A DNA stretch of 64,000 nucleotides from Limnephilus marmoratus (lineage: Eukaryota; Arthropoda; Insecta; Trichoptera; Limnephilidae). Shown here in pieces: positions 43,194-54,706 of this stretch. The notes below the pieces were generated by a model that was not told where the DNA came from, ran no database searches, and was given only the letters and a program-made list of their open reading frames with translations. The first letter of the stretch is position 1, and the number at the start of each line of letters is the position of its first letter. The position numbers and the translations under genes are program-made. The stretch lies in assembly GCA_917880885.1 (NCBI GenBank), contig OU862908.1:56255819-56319818 (forward strand). The letters run 5' to 3'.

Positions 43194-44474
43194 AGGCAGA
43201 AACACACTTGTGTGTTGTGGAGTGTCGTGGCGCACCAGAAGCACGTCGGTTTCATACATTTATTATGGTTAGAGACATATTTGTAGGTTGTGGAGTGTTG
43301 GGACGCGTTCTGTCGCGGCGTCGACTACTCGCCTCCGATTGCGCCAGAGCGGTGGAGGGGGGTATGGCGCGACACGACACACCACGCAAATGTGTTTCCA
43401 TGCCAACGCGGCTTGTGACGCGTCATTAAAGACGTGAACAAAAAGCGGACGCTTGTTGGTTCTGAAAAATGGAGCTTATTGAACTTGTGTGTCAAAGAAA
43501 AATTTTAAACGAAGTGTAAAAGTTTAGTGTAAAGAGTATAAGGATCATTTGATCAGAAATGCTGCTTGGGAAGAAATTGCTGAAATATTATTTTATATTA
43601 TTATTTAATATACTAATCTTCATTACATAGTATAAAAGTTGCTCAAAATGTATGTGCGCATAGATTTTTTAAACTACGCAACGAATTTTCATGCGGTTTT
43701 CACCAATAGATGAGTGATTCAAGAGGAAGGTTATAATAGATGCTTATATAGTAGAGAAAAGCCGAGAAAAATTATAGTAGAGAAAGCTGTTAGAAAACTG
43801 AATGTACCGGGACTGAGTGAATGGAATGCGGGAAGGAGGAGGGGAACTCGGGAGGGGGGTTCGGGAAGCGGGCAAGGGAAGTGGGGAGAGGGAAGGCGGA
43901 GTAGGAACGCGAAAGGGGAATGAGATGCGGGAGAGGAAGGGGAGGCAGAAGGGAACGGGACGAATGGGAAAGGACACGCAAATTAGAAAAAATCTTTATT
44001 AAGTGGCATAGCAACGCATACCGGGAACTCGCTATAATAATATTAACGAAGCGACCGATCGATTTGATTTGTACCCAAATTAACAGATGGCGGTGTGTTT
44101 TGTTAGCCACAGCAACGCGTGACTGGGTCAGCTAGTAAAGTACTGATGGAATTACTCTTCGTCACTCTCTTTTCTTTAACAAGACGATGAAATTTTCCTT
44201 TGTTCTGTCCCTCTTTGTTTATAGGGTGAACCTTATACCTTCTTTTCTTTTTTGACCTCAAGAAGTTTCAGTGCTAAGAGAAATTGAAGATCTTCATCAA
44301 AATCAGTATCCGAATCAGAAAAAAGCATTGCACATTTAAACGCTGCAAAGGTTTGATATCTACTGTTCAGAAATAACGCCAGAGCACACCCCGACACAAC
44401 ACATTATTGTGCACGCTCACCGTCACGACAGTAAGCACCACAACACACCACACCACACAAGTATGTTTCCGCCT
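43194..44474. mobile_element. PIF/Harbinger-like element with a MADF relic, carrying a Helitron
   Basis: 3-bp TAA duplication at 43191-43193 and 44475-44477. The inverted ends share AGGCAGAAACACACTT / AAGTATGTTTCCGCCT and CACCACAAC repeats. At 43469-43590 (+) a broken frame starts MELIELVCQRKILNEV and, after a stop and a shift, ends WEEIAEI, the shape of a MADF (Myb/SANT-like) domain. MADF proteins are the usual second protein of PIF/Harbinger transposons. An acidic frame at about 44240-44340 (-) may be an exon of the transposase gene. Confidence 0.75.
43617..44135 (+). mobile_element. Non-autonomous Helitron nested in the PIF-like element
   Basis: Begins TCTTCATTACATAGTATAAA after A43616 and ends GACTGGGTCAGCTAG before T44136. 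It contains the same CTCAAAATGTATGTGCGCAT and CACAGCAACG blocks as 39266-39530. The purine-rich middle (GGGAGGGGG type, 43810-43960) is not shared and looks captured or expanded. Confidence 0.88.
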
Positions 44475-44584
44475 TAATACTGTATGGTGGTGCCATAGTG
44501 CCGCGCCGATGTCGGCTGAGTACAGTCTTCAATTAATTAAGACATTTTTATTAATATGGTATTCATCAAAGACTGAAAATAATA

Positions 44585-44756
44585 GCGCCTTCCACACGCA
44601 CACTTCGGAGCGACCGAGTCCCGCGCCACTTCAGGCCGCCGCACAGAAAAGTCTCACAATGAACTGCGCTGTAAACCGATCGGTCTTTACTTTTCTGCGC
44701 GGCGGCCTGAAGTGGCGCGGGACTCGGTCGCTCCGAAGTGTGCGTGTGGAAGGCGC
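44585..44756. mobile_element. Near-perfect hairpin MITE
   Basis: Arms of about 67 bp differ by a single base (GCGCCTTCCACACGCACACT ... mirrored), with a loop of about 38 nt. TA flanks both ends. A degraded copy lies in IPMK intron 2 (10992-11133). The near-identity of the arms implies recent mobility. Confidence 0.9.
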
Positions 44757-44821
44757 TAATGTCTCCACACTTCAAGACAATAATTTAACTTGGCATCCTG
44801 ATCTTTGTATAAATTACTAGA

Positions 44822-45165
44822 TAAGTAATGCCTGGAAACCATTTATTGGAGACCAACACCTCTGCCATATGTCACCCCAAGTTGTGTCATTTGGTGAGAT
44901 TTGTACTTTTTGTTTGTTTGAGAGTTGTGGCGGCGGATGCATCTGCCCACTAACTGCATGGCAGACCGGATCGAGAGAGACTGGTTGAGGGAGACCTATT
45001 GACCAATCACCTTGCACCGCAGTGAGAGGGGTGGATTCATACGTCCGTCACTCCTGGACACATAAAAAGACCCTCCTCACAGCATCCCCAAAGATGAAAG
45101 AGGCCCTGAGGGGAATTATTTTCTTCTGGGTCTCATGTGTGGAGCTAATGCAATAAATAAAAATA
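44822..45165 (-). repeat. Dispersed repeat family 2, minus copy
   Basis: The reverse complement carries ATAAATGGTTTCC, CTTGGGGTGACATATGGCAG, GGGCAGATGCATCCGCC and, at its other end, CATCTTTGGGGATGCTGTGA. It lies between the hairpin MITE and the tRNA-like SINE. Confidence 0.7.
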
Positions 45166-45537
45166 ATTAAAAAACAGTAAAATGTATGGCAGCTCATTCA
45201 GATGCCAATGTGGCACCTTGCTGTTGTACAGAGGCAATATTTATTTATGGCCCTAACTGTTCCAAGGAATAAGAAGGAATGTGGAAGATGGTGTGATGGA
45301 CGGGAACTATGCAGTTATGCAGACTGTCTTTGTTTCAAATAATTACAACTATTGAACAGTTCCTTACTGTGGCTGTGGGGATTATTTTAACACTGTTGGT
45401 ATTGAAAAAAGTCGATTGAGCCTTGTGATGAATGAAAGATCAGAGATGAAGGTGGGTTTGGTTAAAGAAAATGTTTCTTGAGTTCTGTGACATGTTGAGT
45501 AAGTGGAAAAGGGGATGAAACTTCACATAAACTTCAA

Positions 45538-45895
45538 ACTGTGGCCGAGCAGTTAAGATCCTCGGCTACTAATCCAGAGGTCCCGGGTTTGAGACCCAGC
45601 TTGTGAAATAAATAAAATTTAATTTATGTGTTATTTCATACATATTTATGCAAAACATCTGCGGTACGTTCCAGAGTGGTTGATGTTCATATTGCCCTGG
45701 TGAAAGACCACCATTCAGAATCGAAGCATTGCTTTAGTTGTGTTTGGTGACCAAATCTGAATAGCCAGACACTTCTCTTCCCCCTCCCCACTTCCTTCAG
45801 CCTCACAGCATTCTCCAATTGAGGATGCCATGGTTCTATTGGCTCCAGCCAGTTGAGGCTCTTGTGGGGTATTCAGAATAAAATGAAATGAACAG
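45538..45895 (+). repeat. tRNA-derived SINE family 3
   Basis: The head GTGGCCGAGCAGTTAAG...CTACTAATCCAGAGG...GGGTTTGAGACCC resembles a serine-type tRNA (A box, anticodon-loop-like ACTAATC, B box with one mismatch). About 280 bp of unrelated body follow, then an AATAAAATGAAATGAA tail. There is no complete acceptor stem, so it is not a functional tRNA gene. Confidence 0.75.
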
Positions 45896-46371
45896 CAATA
45901 TAATATTTTTATTTTGTCATTTTTTAGGCGGCAGATCTAAAAAATCAACATAGTTTATACTTACTAAAAGTTTACCGAAAGATGTTGTGAATGCAGTTAA
46001 CTGATGTGCGGAAGTTTTTGGATGATTTTCAGGGTGGGAAAATAAAAGATTATATGTATTAGTTATTTTTGTATTTATTGGAAATTCTTTTGTCCATGAA
46101 ACCTACAGTTTCATCTATCTTATGAGGATCAGGCGCTGCGAATCAATTTGCGCAACTGGTAAACCAACATGTTGGTTGATCTCATTCAGAGTCCATTCCT
46201 CGTATTTTGGTGTGAATAATTTTTATTACTGAAGTCCCATAGTATTGAATGTTTTTCTACAATTCTATTAGACTTCCACTCTTTTGTTCACTCATAGATT
46301 TTATCCAACATGAACGCATAAGACCGAGTAACCGTCTAGTCTGCCTTGGGTCAGGCGGTGCGCGCCTGAGG

Positions 46372-46424
46372 CACGTCTATATTGCAAGTTTTTCAAGGCT
46401 GTAAACCTTGAAATATAGACGTTA
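46372..46424. other. Hairpin downstream of HAP40
   Basis: ACGTCTATATTGCAAG is mirrored by CTTGAAATATAGACGT around a loop of about 20 nt, within a locally GC-rich patch. Confidence 0.45.
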
Positions 46425-46764
46425 CAAGGTTGCCTCGTGCAGTGTGGATGAAGCTATTAGAGAATGTCGATCGAGCATTTACAATTAGAATCATACAATG
46501 CCTAGACCAATGAAATGAGTAGGAATCCAAAAGGTCTAATTAAAATGAAACTGCTTGATTAGCAGAATGGTCGTCCTTTCAGATTACAGGGGATCAGCCC
46601 AATGGCACCTACGGTTCAACTAATATAATAGAGGCTTCCGGAATGGCGGGAAGCAGATGGTTTGAAGAGAATTATATTTATAATATAAAAGATGCACAGG
46701 AATTTCACTCCTGATGAATAATTGAAAAGAGAATATTTCAACATTGAAAATAATAAGCTGCCAT

Positions 46765-49700
46765 CTATGTCATCGTTTCATAAGTTTCAATCAGCACATG
46801 CATCAAGTCCATTTGTTCTATTGCAAGGAAATCTTTCATTTCTGTATTCAAGTTAATGAGTGCTTTGATGTCATTAGTTTTACAGGCAAATAAAACAGAT
46901 TGCAGGTGCAGAAATAATTCAGGGTGAATCGGATATTCTGAAAAAAAAAGGTCAGTAATGTTTCACATTCTCATAATCATTTAACTCATCTAGGCAAAAC
47001 ATAATTTTTCGAGTAATAGTGACAACAAACCTTCATTTAGACAAGGTTCTTCATCACTTACGATGGTATATCTTTTAACCAGATTGGCTTCCGTTGTAAC
47101 ATTGTCTGGAGATGGTTGAACGATAAGATAAAGCAAAAGAATGTTAACTTCACACCTGAAAAACCACAATAAAATAATAAATACACAATATTACTTAGAA
47201 GAAGCGCATTACCAGTCCTAATTTTTTTAAATATTGTAGTCACCTCTGAATGTATGGTTTGTAGTCAAGAACTTTTGCAGCAGAATCAATTATTTTAAAT
47301 ATTTTTAGCGCCTCTGCATAATTTTCTGGAAATAAAAAAAAAAAACAATATGAACAACTCTTTTGATTAAATACGATTGTGAATACATAAATTTGGTTAA
47401 AAACGATTTTGACTACATAAATAATAGCATTATTCAACCACTTCAATGCTGATATGTTTTTTGGGGTTGTTAACTGTCTAAAGAGTCAATCACATTGGGC
47501 GAGTTTACAAGCTACTATCTGGGAAATTCACTATCTGTTAGTAAACTCGCTCAGTGTAATTGTATTACTTGCTAACTAGCAGATTGTTGACTATCTACGA
47601 AAAAAGTTGAAAGGTCGTCAACTTTACTTGCTACCCGCTTACTCGTGATTGGTTTATTTATGTTTTCAATATGGCTGCAATAAACTGATTTCGACTGTCA
47701 AACATCTGACAGAATTAGTTCACGCAGGCGTCGTTATCCTCGCTACTGGCGCTAGCAGCGACCTCAGTTTCCTATGCCGCTAAGCAAGTGGACAGTGTTG
47801 TGTGTCATCATGACAATCTCACTCGCCGATTCAGCCACTTTTAAACTTAGTAGGTAGTAGCTTGTAAACTCGCTCAATGTAATTGAGGCTTTAGAGCTTA
47901 GAGCGTGAACCATATATACAAAATTATTTATTTTAATGAAAAGACAAATAACTTTGTTTACATCACTTTTATTTATACACAATCTGGATCGTGTATATAG
48001 TGATGGATGTATGAATCTATCCCTCCAACCATGGTGCAAGGCGATGTTCCGAGAGAGTCCTGCTGGAGAGGTCAAAAGGTCCCTCTCCCAATCCGGCTAG
48101 CCACGCAGTTGGTGGGCAGACGTATCCACCGCCAAGATCTGGATAAACCTCACCCCATGAAACCAGACACCCCTGCTAAGTCACCAAACGTAGCAAACCT
48201 CTTGGGGTGACCTATGGCAGAGGTGTTGGTTGTCCAATAAATGGTTCCAGGGGTGGCGGCATTCAAACCCGCCTCCAAAATTGAATCTAAGACTAATGAA
48301 TCTAATATAAGACATGATATTTACCATGCACTGTATTATGGGCTGAACAATAACTTGATGTGTTCATTATATTTTAATCAACTAAATAACACTACTTCGG
48401 GTAATTACTTAATTTATTCATTATCGTCACAACATAAAAATTGTCAATGTAGTTGACTGCCCGGTGCATAAGACGGGCTGGGCAATCATCATTAGTATCG
48501 ATAGTCAATGGTTTGATAATTGACTGGTCAGTGGTTGAGTGGGCATAGCGCTTGGGTCCCACCTGGGCGTCGCGTATTCGATTCCTCGGCTGGCCAAGTC
48601 CTACATCACAACACAAGCAACATTTTCGGCTTTCTGTAGTGGTAGTAGGAGATTTTCAAACATTGTTGGGTTATTCGTAACCCGGGAATGTTTGTCTTTC
48701 TTTTAAAATTAAAAAAAAAATTAAAATTAAAAGAGTCGGACCGACACAGGGCAGGCATTTCAGTAATTTTTAGTAATGGCAATAGTCGGCTTATCTTGAC
48801 AGTTCTATCTACCAGAGAGCAACTTAAAGGTAAATATCTCTCACAGCGAGCTTAAAGAGCAACTGAAATTCTGGGCCATACCGCCTTAGTGCCGAGGTCC
48901 ACGCATTTTATAGCTCATTAATCGATAAATTACCAATTAAAAACTATTAGCCTCATTTAACAAAACACTCACCTTTTTTCAAATATATGGTAGCAATTTT
49001 GGATAGGATGTTCAGTTCACAGCCGGTTGTCTCCGGAACAGAGTTATAGTCCTTGAGGCAGTATCGGTAATACTGAATGGCCTCACTGTGATGGCCGAGG
49101 CGTTCCAGGGCCTCCGCCAGCTCTGTGATGACCGCCACTCTCAGCGGAGACTTCTCGGGGTACTTGCTGTGGGCGTGCAAGTATGAACTTATTGCCGCCT
49201 AGGGGCAAGTCAAAAATATTATTAAATTTCAATTTGAATCAACAGTATTATTAATCAAACTACCCAAGTATCTACCTATACATGTACAGTGTAGGACTCA
49301 TCTTTCACGCAATCAGTTTCTATAAAAAAAATGGACTGAAAGTTGCAAAGGTTTGTTTCCAGTCATTGACGTATCTCGGCCTTGATGCAATTATATCAAA
49401 AATAATACTTATTATTCATTATTTATAATAACCAATCCCACTAAACCCTTTATAAGACATTGTTTAAAATAGGATTTTGTATATAGTAATATAATATAAA
49501 TGTCGAAGTAATATTGCAAGATTAGTAAAATTGTAATTTTACTAGAAATATTATAATCGTTTGTTGATGTCCGTTGACTGAACAATTGATCCGCCGACAG
49601 TTGGCCTCCGGAATTACAATTATTACAAAAATTATAATTTTTTGTGTATTATTTATTAATTTCAAACCCAAAATCGACTCCAAAAATACATAACTTTAAA

Positions 49701-52700
49701 TGACTTTAAGGGGTGTAGAAATGCCACTTTTTCAAGTTGTCATGGTACTGGTATATAGACAAGTAGTTGTATCCTTGATGCATTTAAATGAAAATATGTT
49801 TCATACTTTTATGATTCAGAGGCACATCATCTTTGCACCCCTTCAGGGACACTAAGTTATATTTTGTGTAAGTAGTTATATAATACTATTAATGCACTAG
49901 AAATCATAGGTACTTGTCAAATTTATCATATCGGTTAACATAATCCAGTATTTATTAGATTTTATATTTTATTTTTAAATCTTTGTAGGTATTTTACATT
50001 TTATTGTTTTATTTCTCTTTTTAAATTTTTATTTTAACTTTTACATAATAATTTATAGTTTGTATTTTAATACTTTATACTTTATATTTTATACTATTCA
50101 CTTTATAATTTACTTTTATACACTACTTATTACCTTACTTTTTACCTTTTTTCTTAAATTTTACCAACATTATACTGTTATTCTTCATGTTGTTATAATA
50201 TTATAAGTATGTCAATTATGTTAATGGCACGTGTTGTGCCGTTTATGTGTAAATAAATAAATAAATAAATATACCATATTCCCTAAACCGACTGCATAAG
50301 GCAGGGGTCATCAAATGGCGGACCGCGGTCCGGATCTGGACCGCCGACCTATTTCATGTGAACCTTGTGTTAACAATACAAAATATTTTACACGTGTAAC
50401 TTAAGTACGTAATTTGATAAATGACGTCAGCAAACGCCGACTTAAGTTTTCAGTTTTTAGTGATAAAGAAAATGTAACTTCCTTTGCTTTTTTATCAGAT
50501 ATTTTTAAACACATCAATGATCTGAACCTTAAACTTCAAGGCAAAGGAAAACTTGTATGGGAGCTCGTGACAGAAGTAAAAAGCTTTTTTGCGAAAAGTC
50601 GATCTTTTCAACATCGATCTTAATAATGAACGCCTGCTGTAAGATGAGCGCGTTGATGGCACTACCTTACAAGGGTTAAGTGAAGCTGAATGCTCACTCT
50701 ATACGAGTTAATGCCTGTGGATCTCGATAGGATACGTTTACTGAAACTAATACAAAGGTATTTCACAAAGGGACTTACGATAATTTGATGGCAATCTTGC
50801 CCGGTTTGTGGGTCCCTAGTGGTTCTGGATGGTCCACAGGCAGTCGTTATTTAGGCGGTAAATTCACTATACGAATCACGATAGCTTGATATGAACGGTA
50901 ATGTTGACTGCTGCGTTACGATGGGAAGACTCACGAAAAACAAACACTTGTTTCTGCTCCTTAACAACGGTTGACACCGGCAATTATCAGCCAAAATAAG
51001 TACCCAGTGTGCGAAATTCACCAATAGGTTTGAATTCTGGTCTTTGTACGTGAATCAGAAAAAACCTATTGAGATCGTATTAAGCGTTATGAAACATTTG
51101 CACTTCTCGATTAAAAAAAATCAGCGGTGACACCGAGCTTGACGTCGGCCAATACAAGATGTTTATTAAGAATCTTAAAATTTTAAAACAGATTCACAGA
51201 TTTTAAGAAAATTGAGAATGTCGTCGACATCCTCAGTAACATTTGCTCTCTGCATCCTGGTGATGAATGGAGCAATGAAGCTGCAAATATTTTCGGGAGT
51301 AATAAAGCTGCTCTCCAGATGGAATTGATCCATTTCCAAGAAAATACAGTTTTAAAACACCAAAAACAGTAAGTTTCTTGTCAAGAGCTTTGATTAAAAT
51401 TTGTTTGTGCTAATAAATACTCAGAAAAAAAATATATTACCCTTGAAACTTCTCACTCCTGAACATGTTTGGGTCAATATATGTTTGTGAAGCATATTTG
51501 TTTATTATTTAATAAAATAATGTTCATGAACACATTCGTTTTATTTGTTCATTGACATTGTATCTACACATCCTTAAATAGTACAGTTTATTATTTAAAT
51601 TGTTAAGCCCGGGGGGTGGCGGGGGGCGGGTAATCTTTTTCCCTTCCGGACCGCGACGGTCATGTTATTTTAAAAAACGGACCCCTAATGAAAGTAATTG
51701 GTGACTGGCATAAGGTATATAAGTATGAAACGGGTCAACTGTCTTGGAATCAATTGTTGGGGGATCAACTGTCTTGGAATCAAGTGCTGGGGGATCAACT
51801 CTTATTATTATAGTTAAAAATTGAAATTCACAATCTTACTGGTAATTATCACAATTATGATTTAACGATCATTAGAATAATTTTAAGATGTTGTGATTTC
51901 TCACAATTTTACTGCATCCTCGCGTTGATATTTTACCGACTGTTGTTGGTAAGATTGATACTTCTGCTTGTAGTGATTAACTGATTTTGTGTTGTGCCAA
52001 ACCATTATTAATCCACCGGCCAATCAGCGCACGCTATTCGTTTTGCTATATCTTATTAACTACTTAACAGTTACTAAAATTATAATTCTGCTATGTATCG
52101 ACAAACCAGTAAAATTGTAAGGAATCATCGCATCTTACAGTTTTTGTAACACTGCCCAGTAAAATTATAAATAGATTGTCTTAAACCGTAGTGAACTAAC
52201 TCAATTTTTTGCAATTAAGTTAGAGCTTGAAATAAGGGCTCCAAATCCCCTCAGTGCCTATCTCATCTTTGTGGATGCTATATGGAGGGACTTTTTAGAA
52301 ACAGAAGAGGGGTGGGTAAGATTTTGTGGGTCAGTGTGTTCAGAAGTAACAAAACGAATGACTCCAACCCTCCCACTGGGGTACGGGGCAATGTTTCACA
52401 AGTGCCTCCGTACATGACGCTACTTACAAGCTACTCTATCCTCGTGAGCGTATCATACGCGCCAATCGTAAGTACCCCCCGTACGATTTTGCTGGTGCCC
52501 GTACACGGCGCTACGCAACGTCTGTCGGTTTCCAATCAGTATCACGATACCGAAAGTGCTGATCGCACGCAACGAGTCGCATCATTTGTGTCAGATACTT
52601 ATTCGTTTGACGTTTGACAGAAATGGCGTCGGAACATGAAAATAATGTTAGATTTGTTCTGGAAGTGGAAAAAAATGCGTGTTTACTAGAATTACTTTAC

Positions 52701-54706
52701 CAGAATATGTAAGAAAGGATTTAGTGGAGAAGGCTTGGATTGATGTTAGAAAAAAAGGTATGACATTGCTTGACATCGTGTTAACTCCACGGCTGCAGGT
52801 GAAAAATGATCAAGTTCAGTATATTTCGGGTAGCGCCGTGTACAGAAACCAACATTAAAGAGTGGTATATATGCAGGGTACTTGTGGTTGCATCACAATT
52901 ACGTAGTTTGTAAGTATCTCCATGAACGGAGGGCCTAAGTCTACTGCTAGTCCTTTCATTTAGAGATCAAAGTCTCCATTGACCAGTCTCTCCCGATCCG
53001 GCCTGCCATGCAGTTGGTGGGCAGACGCATCCGCCGCCAAGAACCTGACAAACTTCACCATATAAACCCGGGCACCCCTGCTAAGTCACCAAACGTAGCA
53101 AACCACTTGGGGTGATCTGTGGCAGAGGTGTTGGTTATCCAATAAATGGTTCCCGGGACGGCGGTAACCATATCCACCTCTGATATTATTTAATATTAAG
53201 CTTTCTTCGTTATAATTAACTATGAGCTACGTCGCAGAAGTATTACAAGATTAGTAAAATTATAATTTTACTCAAAATATTATAATCGTTTGTGTTATTG
53301 TAATTTAAACTTGAAAGTTACAATTTTGCTGGTGCATAATAGCACATTTAAAACTTCTTAAACCGTAGTTAACTAACTCAATTTTTGCAGTTTCTGAGTT
53401 AGAGCTTGAAATAAGGGCTCCAAATCATAATCTAGCTCTGCCAGAGAGAACCAATTGGAGAAATTTTGTCTTGACCAATCATAGCAAATTTTTCTCTGAT
53501 TGGTTCTTAGTGCTGACCCCTAAATGCTTACCCACCCCTCTTCCTTGTCTAAAAAGTCCTTCCAAATAGCATCCCCAAAGATGAGATAGGCCCTGAAGGG
53601 AAATATTTTCCTTAGGGCTTCCTGTGTGGAGCTAACGTAAAATAAAAAATTTGGAGTAATATAATATATAAATCGTTGAGTTCCAAAACCCGCTCTAAAT
53701 GATTTTCTTACTTTCGAGTAAATCAAGAAAAATATGTAGTGTAGTAAATCAAGAAAAGCATATTAGGCTGCTTTATTTTTTTTACATGTTAGAATGATCT
53801 TGTAATAATTGATACTGTTATTTTCTATTTAAGTGTTAAATACATATTTAAAAAAGTGTTTTAGTTATTATAGGCCCATGTATAACCACTCGAGAGACAG
53901 TGCGATTTTTAACCTTTTCCTCCGATTGCTTGTGATTTTTTGGTGACCATTTTTCGTCGACATTAAAAAAAAATCATATCTCCAAATACGGAATTTTTTT
54001 TTTTTTTTAATGAATCCAGGGAAAATTTGCCAAAAAATGGCAGCAAAGCAATCCGAGCTATTTTAAATGGTGCCATATTGTGGCAAAAAGCGCTCCAGTG
54101 GTTAAACACGATTTATAAAGAAACTAGAAGACGGCATTGCATTCTTTGTGAGAAACCACATCAGATGGCATTCACACCTAATTTTTGATCAAAATTCATT
54201 AGGGCGGATATTGAAACTTCGATTCATAATATATAACCTGTTGTTAAATTTGGAAGCCGAATATTGACATTCAATAAACAACTCTTCTGTTATTATAAGC
54301 TGCTGAATTACCTCTAAGTTTTCTCTTCCTGGACTAACACATTTTAATGAGCTTAGTTTTAATTCCGCCTTCATGAACTGTCTTGCAGACATCAGGAGAT
54401 ACTCTGCTGAGCCAACAGTGTTTCCAATAGAGCTCTCGCACTTTGCTGCTTCCAAATAACATATTCCAGCAAACGGTGGCTGCTCGGCCAGTTCACATTG
54501 TACAGCCAAATTGCTAAATTCCTCGGTGGCTTCAGATATATTTGGTTTTCTCATAAACCGCCTGTAAAGTTGAAAAAAAATTTTGGTGTATTTGTTATTA
54601 TTTAGGACCAAAAAATAATGAAACAATCCTGATGTACAAACTTTTTCAGATTATTTTCAATAGCAGTATATTTTTCCAGAAACTCCGGGCCCAAGTCTGT
54701 AGACAT
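46765..54706 (-). CDS. F8A: HAP40 / factor VIII intron 22 protein (F8A) orthologue, six coding exons
   Basis: Coding exons on the minus strand: 54706-54642, 54561-54312, 49198-48973, 47325-47244, 47155-47031 and 46937-46765. The phases are consistent and give 306 residues. An in-frame TAA precedes the ATG. Seen: NLKKRFMRKPNISEA near the N-terminus, matching human KKRFLRKPNVAEA; helical-repeat (TPR-like) segments such as ELAEALERLGHHSEAIQYY; RCEVNILLLYLIVQPSPDN, matching the human RCEVSRVLLLLLLQP region; and a C-terminal LHLQSVLFA segment. Family knowledge: HAP40 is the obligate partner that wraps with huntingtin. Intron 2 is 5.1 kb and carries a hAT relic, a MADF relic and dispersed repeats. 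The exon 2 donor was chosen at 54312 (GAG|GTAATT) because it keeps phase and restores homology; reading on would give an unrelated tail. Confidence 0.93.
47478..47895. mobile_element. MITE in HAP40 intron 3
   Basis: The inverted ends share ATTGGGCGAGTTTACAAGCT and ACATTGAGCGAGTTTACAAG. A third, shorter copy of the TTAGTAAACTCGCTCAGTGT block sits at about 47540. It contains no coding. Confidence 0.75.
48000..48265 (+). repeat. Dispersed repeat family 2, plus copy
   Basis: Contains GATGGATGTATGAATCTATC, GTTGGTGGGCAGACGTATCC, CTCTTGGGGTGACC and CCAATAAATGGTTCC. It is colinear with the copies at 22.3 and 53.0 kb. Confidence 0.75.
48500..48720 (+). repeat. tRNA-derived SINE family 1, copy d (best preserved)
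   Basis: Begins GGTCAGTGGTTGAGTGGGC (A-box region) and has CGTATTCGATTCCTCGG (B-box region). It continues through CTACATCACAACACAAGCAA and ends in CGTAACCCGGGAATGTTTGT plus an A-rich tail. It lies in intron 3 of HAP40. Confidence 0.75.
49505..49665. repeat. Dispersed repeat family 4
   Basis: Contains CAAGATTAGTAAAATTGTAA and TTTTACTAGAAATATTATAA, repeated almost verbatim at 53240-53300. The AGTAAAATT / AATTTTACT core is palindromic. Confidence 0.65.
49880..50272 (+). repeat. Probable LINE 3' untranslated remnant
   Basis: AT-rich, with repeated TTTATA(C/T)TTT motifs and a terminal (AAAT)n run at 50250-50272, the same style of tail as LINEs A to D. No coding part remains. Confidence 0.45.
50302..51707 (+). 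pseudogene. hAT transposase relic with intact target duplication
   Basis: 8-bp duplication GCATAAGG at 50294-50301 and 51708-51715. The ends are CAGGGGTCATCAAAT and the inverted ATTGGTGACTG. At 50420-50600 translation gives FAFLSDIFKHINDLNLKLQG, the characteristic segment of ZBED/GTF2IRD2-type hAT transposases. Further degraded pieces at about 51200-51370 include a SNKAALQMELIHFQ segment. There are multiple stops, so it is dead. It lies in HAP40 intron 2. Confidence 0.9.
51728..51800. repeat. Two-unit tandem repeat
   Basis: CAACTGTCTTGGAATCAA followed by TGTTGGGGGAT or TGCTGGGGGAT, two units of about 35 bp plus a partial third. Confidence 0.7.
52240..53165 (+). repeat. Dispersed repeat family 2, split copy
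   Basis: The 5' block (52240-52330, TGCCTATCTCATCTTTGTGG) and the 3' block (52960-53165, GGTGGGCAGACGCATCCGCC to CCAATAAATGGTTCCC) are colinear with the copy at 22165-22565. About 600 bp with a MADF relic lie between them. Confidence 0.7.
52498..52850 (+). mobile_element. Second PIF/Harbinger-like relic with a MADF exon
   Basis: GTACACGGCGCTAC (52502 region) is mirrored by GTAGCGCCGTGTAC (52830-52842). From 52623 the frame MASEHENNVRFVLEVEKNAC continues, after a one-base shift, as LPEYVRKDLVEKAWIDV, a MADF-domain start, ending at a GTATGA donor-like site at 52759. It is broken by the shift. Flanks are disturbed, so the outer limits are approximate. Confidence 0.65.
53520..53650 (-). repeat. 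Dispersed repeat family 2, 5' end, minus copy
   Basis: CATCCCCAAAGATGAGATAG and CCCTGAAGGGAAATATTTTC are the reverse complement of the 5' block at 22.2 kb. With the plus block at 52240-52330 it forms an inverted pair about 1.2 kb apart. Confidence 0.65.

Noticed and set aside
43790..44110. Arg/Ser/Pro-rich or Gly/Arg-rich open frames on both strands at 43.8 kb
   Set aside because: Low-complexity translation of a purine-rich stretch inside a Helitron; no start context or domain.
45538..45610. A functional tRNA-Ser gene
   Set aside because: A- and B-box-like segments are present, but the acceptor stem does not close, the B box has a mismatch, and a SINE body with an A-rich tail follows directly.
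52282..52617. 111-residue plus-strand frame (MEGLFRNRRG...)
   Set aside because: It runs across a family 2 repeat into the PIF-like relic, so it is a chance frame across two repeats.
54189..54311. Extension of HAP40 exon 2 to the stop at 54189
   Set aside because: The continuous frame past 54312 loses homology, while splicing at GAG|GTAATT joins in phase to the 49.2-kb exon and matches the family alignment.
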